NCBI GenBank assembly: GCA_963796325.1 | Contig: CAWCLF010000001.1 | Coordinates: 2,480,001-2,544,000, forward strand | Length of the DNA stretch: 64,000 nt | Source of the DNA: CAVYGN01 sp963796325 | GTDB taxonomy: Bacteria; Spirochaetota; Brevinematia; Brevinematales; JAOACQ01 | Direction of reading: 5' to 3' | Shown here: piece after piece, positions 1 through 9,019 of the stretch | Layout: each line of letters opens with the position of its first letter | Position numbering within the stretch: position 1 is the stretch's first letter | Notes under the pieces: generated by a model | Told to the model about the DNA's origin: nothing | Database searches by the model: none | The model's input: only the letters and a program-made list of their open reading frames with translations | Translations under genes and position numbers: made by a program

Positions 1-815
1 TTATCCTGATGCAGGTTATAAGCTTCAATCCCCTTGTATGCCCCCTCTGGCTTGCAGGGCTGTATTATTTCTTCTTCCATAAAGAGGGCCGCACTTACAG
101 GACCCTGGGATGGACCGGCGTCATCCTGTGCATAATCCTTATCGCGGCAAGGGCCAAGTTTTACATGTACGCCTCGGTATTTCCGATGCTCTTTGCCGGC
201 GGGGCCGTGCTTCTCGAAAGGTACGCGGTAAAAGGAGTCTTTAAACCCCTGCGGTGGACCTACGCGGCTCTTGTGCTGATCTCGGGAGTATTATTGATAC
301 CTAACGGCCTTCCCGCATTATCCCCGGACGGCATGGCAAAGTACTTTGCACGCACTTCCAGAGTCGGAAAGAGGGTTAAAATGGATAACCTGAAAACCGC
401 CGCCCTGCCCCAGATCTTCGCCGACAGGTTCGGCTGGCCGGAGCGGGTGAAGGCGCTGGCGGACGTTTACAACAGCCTAAGTCCGGAAGACAGGTCTAAC
501 TGCATGATATATACGGCGGATTACGGAAGCGCGGGCGCGGTCGACCTCCTGGGCGGGCAGTACGGCCTGCCTAAAGCCGTATCGTCCCACCTCTCCTATT
601 TCCTGTGGGGTTACGGGAACAATACCGGCAGGATCATGATCACGATCAATATACCGGAGAAACGCCTCACAAACGAGTACGGTAAAGTGACCCTGGTAAA
701 AAGGCTGCACATGGATTACGTCATGCCCTATGAAAACGACACGCCCATATATATATGCAGGGACCCGAAGAGGCCATTAGCCCTCATATGGCCGGGGACG
801 AAACATTACAATTAA
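1..815 (+). CDS. GT39/ArnT-like membrane glycosyltransferase, C-terminal part (cut by window edge)
   Basis: The reading frame is already open at base 1, so this is the 3' part of a gene that starts outside the window. The product begins with three hydrophobic segments and ends in a soluble domain of about 160 residues. It aligns along its length with the C-terminal half of the protein at 56494-58095: shared blocks include LFAGGAV, LPQIFADRFGW against LPQIFADCFGW, and a GNNTG motif near the end. The relatives are dolichyl-phosphate-mannose/ArnT-type (GT39/PMT) transferases, which move sugars from polyprenyl-phosphate donors on the outer face of the inner membrane. The stop overlaps the convergent hydrolase stop. 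The family call rests on the paralogue, since the catalytic N-terminus is not visible here. Confidence 0.7.
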   Translation, partial: ILMQVISFNPLVCPLWLAGLYYFFFHKEGRTYRTLGWTGVILCIILIAARAKFYMYASVFPMLFAGGAVLLERYAVKGVFKPLRWTYAALVLISGVLLIPNGLPALSPDGMAKYFARTSRVGKRVKMDNLKTAALPQIFADRFGWPERVKALADVYNSLSPEDRSNCMIYTADYGSAGAVDLLGGQYGLPKAVSSHLSYFLWGYGNNTGRIMITINIPEKRLTNEYGKVTLVKRLHMDYVMPYENDTPIYICRDPKRPLALIWPGTKHYN

Positions 816-1750
816 GGAAGGCCCGGCAGCAGCTTTTTAGTTATAAAATCGCCGATGCAGCGGGAAGCCGCCAGCAGTATCGACAGGTGCTTTTCTCCTT
901 CGAGTATGGCGGCCTCGGACCGGACTTTTATCCCGGGGTTGAGTTTATCGAAATATCCGGCCGCCTTCACAGGGTCGAAAAGCTCGTCGCCGCCGCCGAT
1001 GTACATGGCGAACGGCCTTTTTATCATTTTAAACTCTTTTGCAGGGTTCCATAAAGTGACTGCATCGGCCATATTGACCGTGATCGAATTAATTTTCAAC
1101 GGGTCCTTTAAGAGCTGTTCCTCAGTATAATTATAATATACGAATTCGGCATGACCGTATAAAATCCCCAGGGACAATTTATTTATCACGTATTTCTTTA
1201 TATCGGTACGGGCAAAATTATCCCTCGTTACGGAATTCCGCGACACCCCCGCCTTGTAGCCGAGGTACGGGGAGATCGTTATATAGCCGTCGGCTTCCGT
1301 TCTTCCTTTCCATGCCGCGTAGTTTATAGCTATTGCGCCCCCGGCGGAATGTCCGCAGAGGACTGCCGGTATCCCGCCGTTTCGGGACTTCACGTGATCC
1401 ATGACGCTTTTGACGTCCCTCCATACCTGGACGGGACCGGGCGCATCGCCCCTGGGGCCCCCCGAATTTCCATGCCCCCTTATATCGATAAGCCAGGATT
1501 CTATGCCGTATCCGCCCGCGAGCTCGTATCCGATCCTCTGGTATTCCGGCGCATGGCAGTGCGCTCCCGCCCCATGGATGAAGATCACGGAGGCGGCAGG
1601 GGCCGTACCGGGGCTGATCCGGTAAAATGCGAGATCTATCCCGTCGGCCGCCTTCAGGAATTGAGGTTCTGCAAGTTCGACAGGCTCCGCGTCCTTTATC
1701 TCCTTCACGGAAAACGGTTCCGATTCGAACAATCTTGCGGTCTTCTTCAT
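812..1750 (-). CDS. alpha/beta hydrolase, serine lipase/lysophospholipase-like
   Basis: This is a 312-residue soluble protein with an alpha/beta-hydrolase layout: HG oxyanion segment at 59-60 (FIHGAGAH), an RGHGNSGG turn at 91-98, and nucleophile elbow GHSAGG with Ser135. A likely acid (GGGDELFD, about 250) and His (GEKHLS, about 285) follow. The pattern RGHGxSxG plus GHSxGG is typical of monoacylglycerol lipase/lysophospholipase (Hydrolase_4) proteins, which hydrolyse fatty-acyl esters. No signal peptide is seen, so it is probably cytoplasmic. GGAG stands ahead of the ATG. It is transcribed divergently from the CPBP gene and overlaps the preceding gene tail to tail by 3 bp. The substrate is unknown. 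Confidence 0.8.
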   Translation of the reverse strand: MKKTARLFESEPFSVKEIKDAEPVELAEPQFLKAADGIDLAFYRISPGTAPAASVIFIHGAGAHCHAPEYQRIGYELAGGYGIESWLIDIRGHGNSGGPRGDAPGPVQVWRDVKSVMDHVKSRNGGIPAVLCGHSAGGAIAINYAAWKGRTEADGYITISPYLGYKAGVSRNSVTRDNFARTDIKKYVINKLSLGILYGHAEFVYYNYTEEQLLKDPLKINSITVNMADAVTLWNPAKEFKMIKRPFAMYIGGGDELFDPVKAAGYFDKLNPGIKVRSEAAILEGEKHLSILLAASRCIGDFITKKLLPGLP

Positions 1751-1890
1751 ATCATAATCTCCGTATATTCAGGTTATAAATTATATTTATTCATGTCCGT
1801 AATTTCAAGAATTGCCGGCGCTCAATCTTAAAAAATGCATTAAAGTTGAAAATTAGGCCGGTTAAATTTACACTAATACCGGGAGGAGCC

Positions 1891-2589
1891 ATGTCAAAAG
1901 GCAGCTCTTTCAGAATGAAATCCAAAGTCTTAGAACTATGCGTCGTGCTTTCGATAGCGTTTTTACCGTCTATAATACTGTCTTTTTACCTCCTGTCCGG
2001 CAGCCGGAGCATATACACCGCCGAATACTTAAGCGCAGGCTTTCATGGAACCATAAGCATCGTCCAGGCGGTCCTTCCCCTGTCGCTTTTAGCATATGTG
2101 CTTTTCAGGAACGGGAGGAGCCTTAAAAGCCTGGGCCTTACGTTTAAAATGGAAGACCTGAGGGATACGGCGGGGCTGACCGCGGCGGTCTACATCCTCT
2201 ATTACCTGTTCTTTTTCCTTTTGAGGACGGCCGCACCCGGCGTAATGTCGGACATGCATCCCAGGAATTACGATCTGCTGTACCTTAAAATGAATGTTAT
2301 TTCAATAATCCTCATAGCGCTCATACCGTTATACGAAGAACTCATCGTAAGGGCGTACCTGATAACAGAAATCGGCCTCTTGACCGGGAATTTTTTCCTT
2401 GCCGGAATTATAAGCGTTCTCGTCCAGTTTTCCTACCATTTATACCAGGGCCTCGTTCCCGCGGTGATATTGCTGTCGCTCTTCGTTACATATACGGTTT
2501 TCTACGTAAAATTCAAAAGGATAACCCCTGTAATACTGTCGCATATCATTTTCGACGCCGTCGCCCTCTTTTTTTATACAAGGAGGTAG
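1891..2589 (+). CDS. CPBP family intramembrane metalloprotease (CAAX protease-like)
   Basis: This is a multi-pass membrane protein of 232 residues. I chose the ATG at 1891 because GGGAGGAG lies just upstream; an in-frame ATG at 1846 lacks such a site. The three CPBP/Abi motifs are visible in order in the second half: EELIVR (EExxxR), FSYH (FxxxH) and SHIIFD (HxxxD in place of the more usual HxxxN/B). These residues bind the catalytic metal in the Rce1/CPBP family. Bacterial members process peptides or act in bacteriocin immunity, and the role here cannot be deduced. It stands alone between two minus-strand genes and its stop is 16 bases from the convergent EFR1 gene. Confidence 0.8.
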   Translation: MSKGSSFRMKSKVLELCVVLSIAFLPSIILSFYLLSGSRSIYTAEYLSAGFHGTISIVQAVLPLSLLAYVLFRNGRSLKSLGLTFKMEDLRDTAGLTAAVYILYYLFFFLLRTAAPGVMSDMHPRNYDLLYLKMNVISIILIALIPLYEELIVRAYLITEIGLLTGNFFLAGIISVLVQFSYHLYQGLVPAVILLSLFVTYTVFYVKFKRITPVILSHIIFDAVALFFYTRR

Positions 2590-2605
2590 AAAGGCGCCCG
2601 CAGCC

Positions 2606-3394
2606 TCAATCCGCCTTCTGCAGGATTATATCCTTCCAGCCGCATTCGGGATTATGATACCTCGTCCTGCCTGCCGTTTTGTCTCCGAACTGGACGGCCT
2701 CCTCCGGGCAGAAGTTGAGGCACCCCTCGCATAATTGGCAGGTTCGCCCCCATGAAGGCCTCCCATCTTCCATGGTTATATTTCCGACAGGGCAGACTTT
2801 TCCGCAGATGCCGCAGCCCGTACAGTTTTCGTCGTACCGGAACTGTTTCCAGCCTTCCTCAAGGCCTTCAAGGTAGACGGCATGCCTTACGTTTCTCATA
2901 AAACCGAATAATTCGGGGTTGTAACGGCTTTTGACTGCCTCAACGGTCCGCGCAATTTTATCCAGTTTAATCCGGGCCGAATCGAAAAGCTTTTTTTGTT
3001 TTGAACTTCCGGGAACTCCGACAAGCCAAGTAAGGTCGTTGCCGGGCATGTCGATATAAAATCCGGCGGAAAGCTTTGCGCCTTTCCTGCCGAGGATCTC
3101 CCTCATATGTCCTATGACGCCTCCCATGCCTTTCGAGCCCCGCGTCGCAACAATAAAAATATACTTCTTGCCCGTAAAATCGTACCTTTCAATGAAGTCC
3201 ATTACTATTCTGGGGAAAGAGAGGTAATAAAGAGGGAAAACGAACCCCGCCCTTTCGGCCGGGTGCGAAAATTCTTTCTTCTTCATGGCTTTAACGACGG
3301 GAACGAGTTCGCTCCCTGCGATGGACCCGCAAAGCCTCTCCGCCGCCCTCATCGAATTCCCCGTGCCGCTGAAATAATAGATGACCGTCTTCAC
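2606..3394 (-). CDS. EFR1-family ferredoxin-flavodoxin fusion protein
   Basis: Residues 1-160 form a flavodoxin-like fold with an FMN phosphate loop near the start (FSGTGNS, 8-14). The C-terminus carries two 4Fe-4S motifs: Cys191, 194, 197, 201 and Cys219, 222, 225, 229, each CxxCxxCxxxCP. This is the EFR1 architecture, an electron-transfer flavoprotein whose partners are generally unknown. The start is GTG, directly abutting the tetR stop (TAA then GTG), with AGGAGG inside the end of tetR, so the two are translationally coupled. Co-transcription suggests that TetR controls a redox response here. No membrane segment is seen. Confidence 0.85.
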   Translation of the reverse strand: MKTVIYYFSGTGNSMRAAERLCGSIAGSELVPVVKAMKKKEFSHPAERAGFVFPLYYLSFPRIVMDFIERYDFTGKKYIFIVATRGSKGMGGVIGHMREILGRKGAKLSAGFYIDMPGNDLTWLVGVPGSSKQKKLFDSARIKLDKIARTVEAVKSRYNPELFGFMRNVRHAVYLEGLEEGWKQFRYDENCTGCGICGKVCPVGNITMEDGRPSWGRTCQLCEGCLNFCPEEAVQFGDKTAGRTRYHNPECGWKDIILQKAD

Positions 3395-4012
3395 TTATTC
3401 CTCCTTGGTGAATAGCGCTTCGAGGCCTGCAAAGTGGTAATCCAGCAGCCGCATGCAAAGCGCCTTTATCTTTTCAATATCTTCGTATTCTTTCAGGACC
3501 GCGCAGAAGGAGCCGATCAGGGCCCTGTAAACCTGCAGGGCGAGGAAGCCGTCATCGCCCGATCCATTAAAGGGCGCGTTCCCGACGCTTTCCATGTACC
3601 TGCCGAAGAGCCCCGCAATGAACCGGGCAGCTTCCTCCTTCGCAGCCGAATATTCGGTGCCCTCGCTTTTCATTAAAACAACGTACCAGTATTTTCTTTT
3701 TAATGAAATCAGGTTTATGAATTCTTCCTGGACCGCCCGGCCCGAAATCTTCTCCGAGCTTACGGGAAGGCCGCGGGCCGCCTCGAATTTTTTTTCCAGC
3801 ATTTCCCGCATATTTTCCAGGTTTTCCCGGGGCAGGGCGGAATAAAAAATGTCCTCCTTGTCCCTGAAATAACGGTAAAGGTTCCCGACAGCCGCCCCTG
3901 CCCTTTTAGCGATATCGCTCAACGTTGTATTAAGATAGCCTTTTTCAAAAAAGCAGCCGGCTGCAGAGTCAAGGATCGATATTCTTACATCGTTCTTCAA
4001 TTGCTGGGCCAT
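3395..4012 (-). CDS. TetR/AcrR-family transcriptional regulator
   Basis: This is a 205-residue protein. The N-terminal 60 residues are a TetR-type helix-turn-helix: the segment starting ISILDSAAGCFFEKGY, then TTLSDIAKRAG, then VGNLYRYFRDKEDIF matches the family signature. The rest is a helical ligand-binding or dimerisation domain with no recognisable specificity. The ATG has GAGGGG upstream. It is the first gene of the pair with the EFR1 flavoprotein. Eleven bases before its start lies a tract of 15 perfect 7-bp repeats occupying the expected promoter or 5' leader, so expression may vary with copy number. Confidence 0.9.
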   Translation of the reverse strand: MAQQLKNDVRISILDSAAGCFFEKGYLNTTLSDIAKRAGAAVGNLYRYFRDKEDIFYSALPRENLENMREMLEKKFEAARGLPVSSEKISGRAVQEEFINLISLKRKYWYVVLMKSEGTEYSAAKEEAARFIAGLFGRYMESVGNAPFNGSGDDGFLALQVYRALIGSFCAVLKEYEDIEKIKALCMRLLDYHFAGLEALFTKEE

Positions 4013-4021
4013 AAACCCCTC

Positions 4022-4130
<109 letters not shown>

Positions 4131-4191
4131 TATTATTCATTATTAGGAGAGAAATGTCAAGGAATTTCGAAAATATTTTTTAACCGCAAGC

Positions 4192-4791
4192 TTAAAAGCT
4201 GAAATCGTTTTCCGTTAAAAGGGTGTAGGTAAATTTGTCCCCGAAACCGGCTGCGGCCTGCATGGCGACCAGAGACATCCCGGTATTGAAGTCGTCCAGC
4301 TTTTCAAAGACCTGGCAGCCTGCGCTCCATTTATCCACCGTTTCGCTGTCGAAACCGGCATGGTGGTAATTGATCCCGAAAAGGCCGGTTTCCTCCTCGC
4401 CGGGAATAACGACAAGCTCGCCGTCCCTCTTGTCGTCCCTGTAAACCGTAATAGGATTGACCTGCACCAGGGCCTTGTACAGAGCCCTGTGATAGCCGAC
4501 CTGCCATACCGCGTGGTACTGCCCCGGCTTTACGATAGCCGTCCCGAGATTATTTTCAGGATTTTCAAGCCAGTACAGGCCCGGGTCGGTCGTGCAGGAA
4601 GCGATAAAAGACTGCGGATAGCCGTTATTATCGATATATAAATGAGCGATCAGGTCGCAGAACCTGTTTACGAGCGGTTTGGCCGCCCTTATCCCTATAA
4701 TATTCAGATTGCATTTTTCCGTGAAAAAATCGTATTTTTTATCCAGCATCGTTTTTTTAATATTTTCGTATCCGAACGCATTTATGTTCAT
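4192..4791 (-). CDS. uncharacterised protein with a possible L,D-transpeptidase-like HH..SxGC motif
   Basis: I do not firmly recognise this 199-residue protein. It has no signal peptide or membrane segment. The C-terminal half has GINYHHAG (His143-His144) followed about 13 residues later by SAGCQVF (Ser157, Cys159). That resembles the H-x(13-17)-S-x-G-C catalytic pattern of YkuD/L,D-transpeptidases and some phage-encoded hydrolases, but the rest of the domain was not matched, so function is tentative. The ATG at 4791 has AGGAGG upstream, overlapping the stop codon of the preceding membrane gene, so the two are an operon and probably act together. Confidence 0.5.
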   Translation of the reverse strand: MNINAFGYENIKKTMLDKKYDFFTEKCNLNIIGIRAAKPLVNRFCDLIAHLYIDNNGYPQSFIASCTTDPGLYWLENPENNLGTAIVKPGQYHAVWQVGYHRALYKALVQVNPITVYRDDKRDGELVVIPGEEETGLFGINYHHAGFDSETVDKWSAGCQVFEKLDDFNTGMSLVAMQAAAGFGDKFTYTLLTENDFSF

Positions 4792-4800
4792 ACATGCCTC

Positions 4801-5607
4801 CTAAGGTTTCTTGCCGGTCAGTCTTATTATGCCGCTGAGCGTATCGAACCAGAACGGGGCCCCGAGGGAGACCGCCAGGCTCGATATTATAAGGCCCATG
4901 ATCTTCTCGAACCAGAAAATGAAAGTGGGTTCGAGGCTATAATCCTTCCATCCTATAGGCATCTCTATCTTTTCCATGTCGCTTCGCACCGCCCGGATAT
5001 CGATGTTCGAATTCGTATTCCCCGAATTTACGTACTGGACCGCGTATCCGGAAAGCGCCGCACGCATATTCGAATCCACTCCAAGCTGCCTTATCATGCG
5101 GATCGTGTCGATATTCAAGAGGGCGCATACCGCAAGCGAGAGGCCGAAGATTATGATCTGCACGTTCCTCTTATACCAGCCGGATACCCTTTCCATGGAA
5201 TCGTTGAAATAATTTTCAAGATCCGCCTTTAATTTATCCGGGGAGCCGCCGGGATCGGAAAGCGCGGCGACCGTATTTTTCAATCCCTGCTGCGATACAT
5301 CCCGGCCCTGGGCCGCCTGCGGCATGTCTTTAATAATGCTCAACACGGCGGAAGAGAAAACATTCGGCGGAATGTACGACGGGAGCTTCCCCGGATTCTT
5401 CGAAAGATTCCTGACAAGGGGATAATTATAAAACTGTTTCAGCAGATCCTGGTCGTTCAACAGGTTGCCCAGCCATTTTTTAAGCGAAGCCGCGCGTATC
5501 GAAAAGAGGCCCGATATAGCCTCGTTAAGCGCAGTGCATAACAGGCTTGTCAGCAGGTAAATAAATACGACCCCCACCGCGATATCCAGAATTCCCGATC
5601 CGAACAT
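4801..5607 (-). CDS. inner-membrane protein of unknown function
   Basis: This 268-residue protein starts at the ATG at 5607, chosen for its AAGGAGG; a longer in-frame start at 5643 has none. It has an N-terminal membrane helix (about 5-25, GVVFIYLLTSLLCTALNEAI), a soluble stretch rich in charged residues, a second hydrophobic helix near 155-175 (IIIFGLSLAVCALLNI) and a third near the C-terminus (IMGLIISSLAVSLGAPFWFD). The first helix followed by an LNEAI segment recalls widespread uncharacterised bacterial membrane proteins. It sits just upstream of the possible L,D-transpeptidase-like gene, which hints at an envelope role. Confidence 0.6.
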   Translation of the reverse strand: MFGSGILDIAVGVVFIYLLTSLLCTALNEAISGLFSIRAASLKKWLGNLLNDQDLLKQFYNYPLVRNLSKNPGKLPSYIPPNVFSSAVLSIIKDMPQAAQGRDVSQQGLKNTVAALSDPGGSPDKLKADLENYFNDSMERVSGWYKRNVQIIIFGLSLAVCALLNIDTIRMIRQLGVDSNMRAALSGYAVQYVNSGNTNSNIDIRAVRSDMEKIEMPIGWKDYSLEPTFIFWFEKIMGLIISSLAVSLGAPFWFDTLSGIIRLTGKKP

Positions 5608-5804
5608 ACCGGCCTCCTTATCGATAACCTTATAAATTACCAAATAATGATTAGCATTATAACAAATTATTATTAAATGTCAATAGCGGTGAAATTATTT
5701 GTTTCCGGCTATGGAAGGTTTGCAGTGCAGTTCTTAACGAGATTGTTATAATTTTTCAAATATCATATAATTAAAGAGGCTGGTTCTGCTTACAGGAATC
5801 GTGA

Positions 5805-6956
5805 ATGTCTAATATCTTTGAACATATCTTTATTTTACTGGCAATACTATTGTTTTCAGTGGGTATGATTTCTTTTTCCTTCTATTTTTTTTATTTTCTA
5901 AGAAACCGTCTGCAGATCGTGAAATATTTCCTGATACTGCAGGCTCTCTGTCTATACTGCATACTGGCCAATATTTTTTATATGTATATCGGGGCTAATT
6001 TATCAAGACCCAGTTTATTTTTTCTTATCTGGTATCCTAATACATTCGCCTGGGCCGTTTTTTTCTTATATTATTACGGACTTTTTTACTTAAATCTCGC
6101 CGGCAGCATGTACCTCCGAAGTAAAAAAAGGATTTACCTTTTTTTTGCTATTGCGGTAGGTCTCACAGGGATTATTCCTTTCCTGACCTGCCGGACCCCC
6201 GATGAAATGATCCGCGGGTACGAAACAATACGGCATTTTATTTTATATCCAGCCAATATCCTTGTCATTCTATCGGGTATTTACATGATGATAACCCGGT
6301 ATAATAAAATCGAAAACAAAGGCATAAGAATGATCATCAGGATCGATTTGATTTTGAAAGCTGTAGATTCTCCCCTGATCATATTTATTTTACTATCGAA
6401 CTTCGGCGCCGAGGAGCTAAGGAATAAACTATTATATATAAATAACAGCTTATATTTTTCAGCAATTTTAATAGCCGGTTTTGTCATTGCAGTCCGTTTC
6501 GCGAACAATATCAAACCGGAAATTTTTAAAAAACTGCGCATGGAAGATCTTGCCGGCGATATCAGGGAAGCGGGAAAAATTATCTCCAATTCCATCAGGA
6601 AATATGAAAAGTCTTCGTTAAACAGGGAAATTGCAGAAAATGGCCTTAAAATCCTTGAAAGATATATGCAGAGAGAAAAACCGTACCTCGATCCCGAACT
6701 TACTCTTCCTTCATTGGCCGGGCAGCTTTCAATACCCCGCAACCGGCTTTCGCAGATTTTGAACGAGTATAAAAAGATGAAATTTAACGATTTCCTCAAC
6801 GAATTCAGGGTGGAGGAAGCGAAAAAGCTCCTTGCCGCCAATAAGGGGAATATTCTACGCATCGCTTTCGATTCCGGTTTTAATTCCAAGTCGTCTTTTT
6901 ATTACGCTTTCCGGAAGATTACCGGAAAAAGCCCGAAGGAGCTCCTGCCTCGGTGA
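5805..6956 (+). CDS. membrane-anchored AraC-family regulator
   Basis: This is a 383-residue protein. Roughly the first 225 residues form about seven hydrophobic helices resembling the 7TM sensor domains seen in spirochaete and Leptospira regulators. The last about 105 residues are an AraC double helix-turn-helix: LTLPSLAGQLSIPRNRLSQIL, then IAFDSGFNSKSSFYYAFRKITGKSP, which is the classical second-HTH signature. It probably senses a membrane or extracellular signal and acts directly as a transcription factor. Its DNA-binding part is clearly related to the stand-alone protein at 14829-15239. No convincing partner gene adjoins it, and the next gene is convergent. Confidence 0.82.
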   Translation: MSNIFEHIFILLAILLFSVGMISFSFYFFYFLRNRLQIVKYFLILQALCLYCILANIFYMYIGANLSRPSLFFLIWYPNTFAWAVFFLYYYGLFYLNLAGSMYLRSKKRIYLFFAIAVGLTGIIPFLTCRTPDEMIRGYETIRHFILYPANILVILSGIYMMITRYNKIENKGIRMIIRIDLILKAVDSPLIIFILLSNFGAEELRNKLLYINNSLYFSAILIAGFVIAVRFANNIKPEIFKKLRMEDLAGDIREAGKIISNSIRKYEKSSLNREIAENGLKILERYMQREKPYLDPELTLPSLAGQLSIPRNRLSQILNEYKKMKFNDFLNEFRVEEAKKLLAANKGNILRIAFDSGFNSKSSFYYAFRKITGKSPKELLPR

Positions 6957-6982
6957 ATTCCACTAAGCTTCTCCGGCTGAAA

Positions 6983-9004
6983 CTACTGGTATATCTCGAT
7001 TTTCCTCATGACGGTCCCCCAATCGCTCGGCTCCAGCTGAAGAATAATAAAGCTGCCGTTGCTGATTATGCTGTTATTGGTAAAACTGAAATTCGTTCCT
7101 GTATAATACATGGGCAGCGCCGCTATTTCATCGGTAACGCCGGACCCATTAACGCACTGTACCTTGAAACTGCCGTAACGCGGATTATCTGTATGTTCAG
7201 CCGCGGAGAAACCCTCCCCATCGACAATCATTCTCTGAATATTGTTTGTAACTGAAAAATTTGTTTTTCTAATCTGACCGTTTATATAATTGATGGAAGA
7301 ACAATGGTACAAAGCGGGGTTGAAGTCTTTCCCATTAACTTTGAATACTCCCCAACATTGATCCGTTTTAAAAAGGAGAGGTTTTGAATTGATAATAACG
7401 GACGGTGAAGTTTGATTATTCAGGGTAAGGAAGCCCTTGATATAACTTTCCGATTTTTTACCCATCGGTGTATAATCCGTTCTAAGGCTGAAATTATTTG
7501 GTTCGATCCTCCAGATCATAAACGGTACGCCCTCTTTCCTAACTAGTGGAAGTACAGCCTTGTATAAATCGTATTGTAAATCCTGATTTTCCGACGCTGT
7601 TTTCGGGTCGGGTGTCATCCAGGGTTGTGAGAGCGCTATTGGCGAAGCGCTCGGCCATCCTATTTCCGCAATAAAAGGCTTTGTCCCGGTCTGCAGGTTA
7701 ATTGCTTTCAATCTTTTCAAGGACTGTTCAACCTTGTAGGCAACCGAGTCGGCCGTGACGCCTTCATAATAGGGATTGACGCCGATGTAATCAAGCATTT
7801 TGAAGTAATCAGGGATTCTATTGATGCCCTGGAATATTGTGCTGTTCCTATCCAACGAATAGCATATCATTGATTTTGGCAGTATCCTCCGGATAGCCAG
7901 GATCAAAGATTCCCAGCTTTGTTCCTGAGTTGTTTCAGCGGCGTTCATTCCCGAGCTTAATACGATAAAGTCGGGCTTCGTGCTCAGCCCTCGGAGATCG
8001 GTTTCAAGCAGCTGACGGTAATCGTCAAGATTGATAAAATTGTTCCCGCGCCATGAATTCGTTTCAACGGGATCGATGTACAGGTAGAGCGCCGTACTGT
8101 TACCCTTTTCCGAGGCATATTTGAAAACACGGTTTACCGACAAAATATCAGGGGTATTTCCCGGGATCCTGCTTACATTATTATTCCTGTAAAAATAAAA
8201 TGTGTACAGGACTCCGATGGTGGTATTGCTGAATAGATCGATCGCCTGTTCAACGGTTTTCATATTCTCGTCGTAGACACTGTAATAGTAGCCGGTAAAA
8301 ACTATGCCCGATCTGAAATCCTTATTCGGTAATTTGGAAGGCAATACTTCCGAATTTATATTGCTAACCCTGAAAAATTTGATATCGTCAAGGAAAAGGC
8401 TGTTCGAGCCTTCAACAACGCTCTGAAAAGTGATCTTTTCTACCTGGCGGGTATCGAGAGGTTTCAATTTATTTGTATTGTAAAAAGGGGGTGAAAATTG
8501 AGAGAAATATATTTCATAGTATTCCCAGTTAGTCGAAGGATAAATCACCTGCTGGTAATAAGGCTTTGTTGGAATTTCCTCTTCATCGGGCCTTTCGAGT
8601 CGGACGCTGAAAGGCTTATTAAAGGAAGATCTGGCCATGAAGGATATGCCGTCATATGAATGGGTCCTGAAGAAATTTGTAATGTATATTCCCAACCCGA
8701 TATAAGGATTGGTTATTTTAGATGAAGGAACGGCATTGCCCGAAATGAAAAGACACCTGGAATTGTTGTAGCCATCGCTTGATTTTACAAGGAATTTATC
8801 ACTGGGGTTGGGTTTAACTGTCGATAATCCGGTATTGTTACCCTGGCTTCTATCGGAATAGATAAATGACCACCCCGACACGAAATTATTATTGCTGGGG
8901 TTTTCAAAGTCGTCAACCAGTAAAGTTTCTTTTAGTATGATTTTTTCTGAAAAGAAAATTGATGCGGCAAAAAGCAACGAGAACACAACTAAGGTTTTAC
9001 GCAT
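6983..9004 (-). CDS. secreted glycoside-hydrolase-like protein with N-terminal jelly-roll domain
   Basis: This 673-residue protein has a signal peptide at 1-19. Residues about 28-215 (starting LVDDFEN, ending LFLDDIKFFRV) look like a galactose-binding/CBM-type jelly roll. Residues about 230-520 look like a TIM-barrel glycosidase: LSSGMNAAE at the expected acid/base strand (349-357) and FIAEIGWPSA with Glu447 as candidate nucleophile, a pattern shared with GH17/GH113/GH53-like enzymes. The C-terminal about 140 residues are probably another beta domain. GGGAG precedes the ATG. It follows the membrane protein at 9020-10027 by 15 bases, probably as an operon. Substrate is unknown. Confidence 0.65.
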   Translation of the reverse strand: MRKTLVVFSLLFAASIFFSEKIILKETLLVDDFENPSNNNFVSGWSFIYSDRSQGNNTGLSTVKPNPSDKFLVKSSDGYNNSRCLFISGNAVPSSKITNPYIGLGIYITNFFRTHSYDGISFMARSSFNKPFSVRLERPDEEEIPTKPYYQQVIYPSTNWEYYEIYFSQFSPPFYNTNKLKPLDTRQVEKITFQSVVEGSNSLFLDDIKFFRVSNINSEVLPSKLPNKDFRSGIVFTGYYYSVYDENMKTVEQAIDLFSNTTIGVLYTFYFYRNNNVSRIPGNTPDILSVNRVFKYASEKGNSTALYLYIDPVETNSWRGNNFINLDDYRQLLETDLRGLSTKPDFIVLSSGMNAAETTQEQSWESLILAIRRILPKSMICYSLDRNSTIFQGINRIPDYFKMLDYIGVNPYYEGVTADSVAYKVEQSLKRLKAINLQTGTKPFIAEIGWPSASPIALSQPWMTPDPKTASENQDLQYDLYKAVLPLVRKEGVPFMIWRIEPNNFSLRTDYTPMGKKSESYIKGFLTLNNQTSPSVIINSKPLLFKTDQCWGVFKVNGKDFNPALYHCSSINYINGQIRKTNFSVTNNIQRMIVDGEGFSAAEHTDNPRYGSFKVQCVNGSGVTDEIAALPMYYTGTNFSFTNNSIISNGSFIILQLEPSDWGTVMRKIEIYQ

Positions 9005-9019
9005 AATATACTCCCGCTG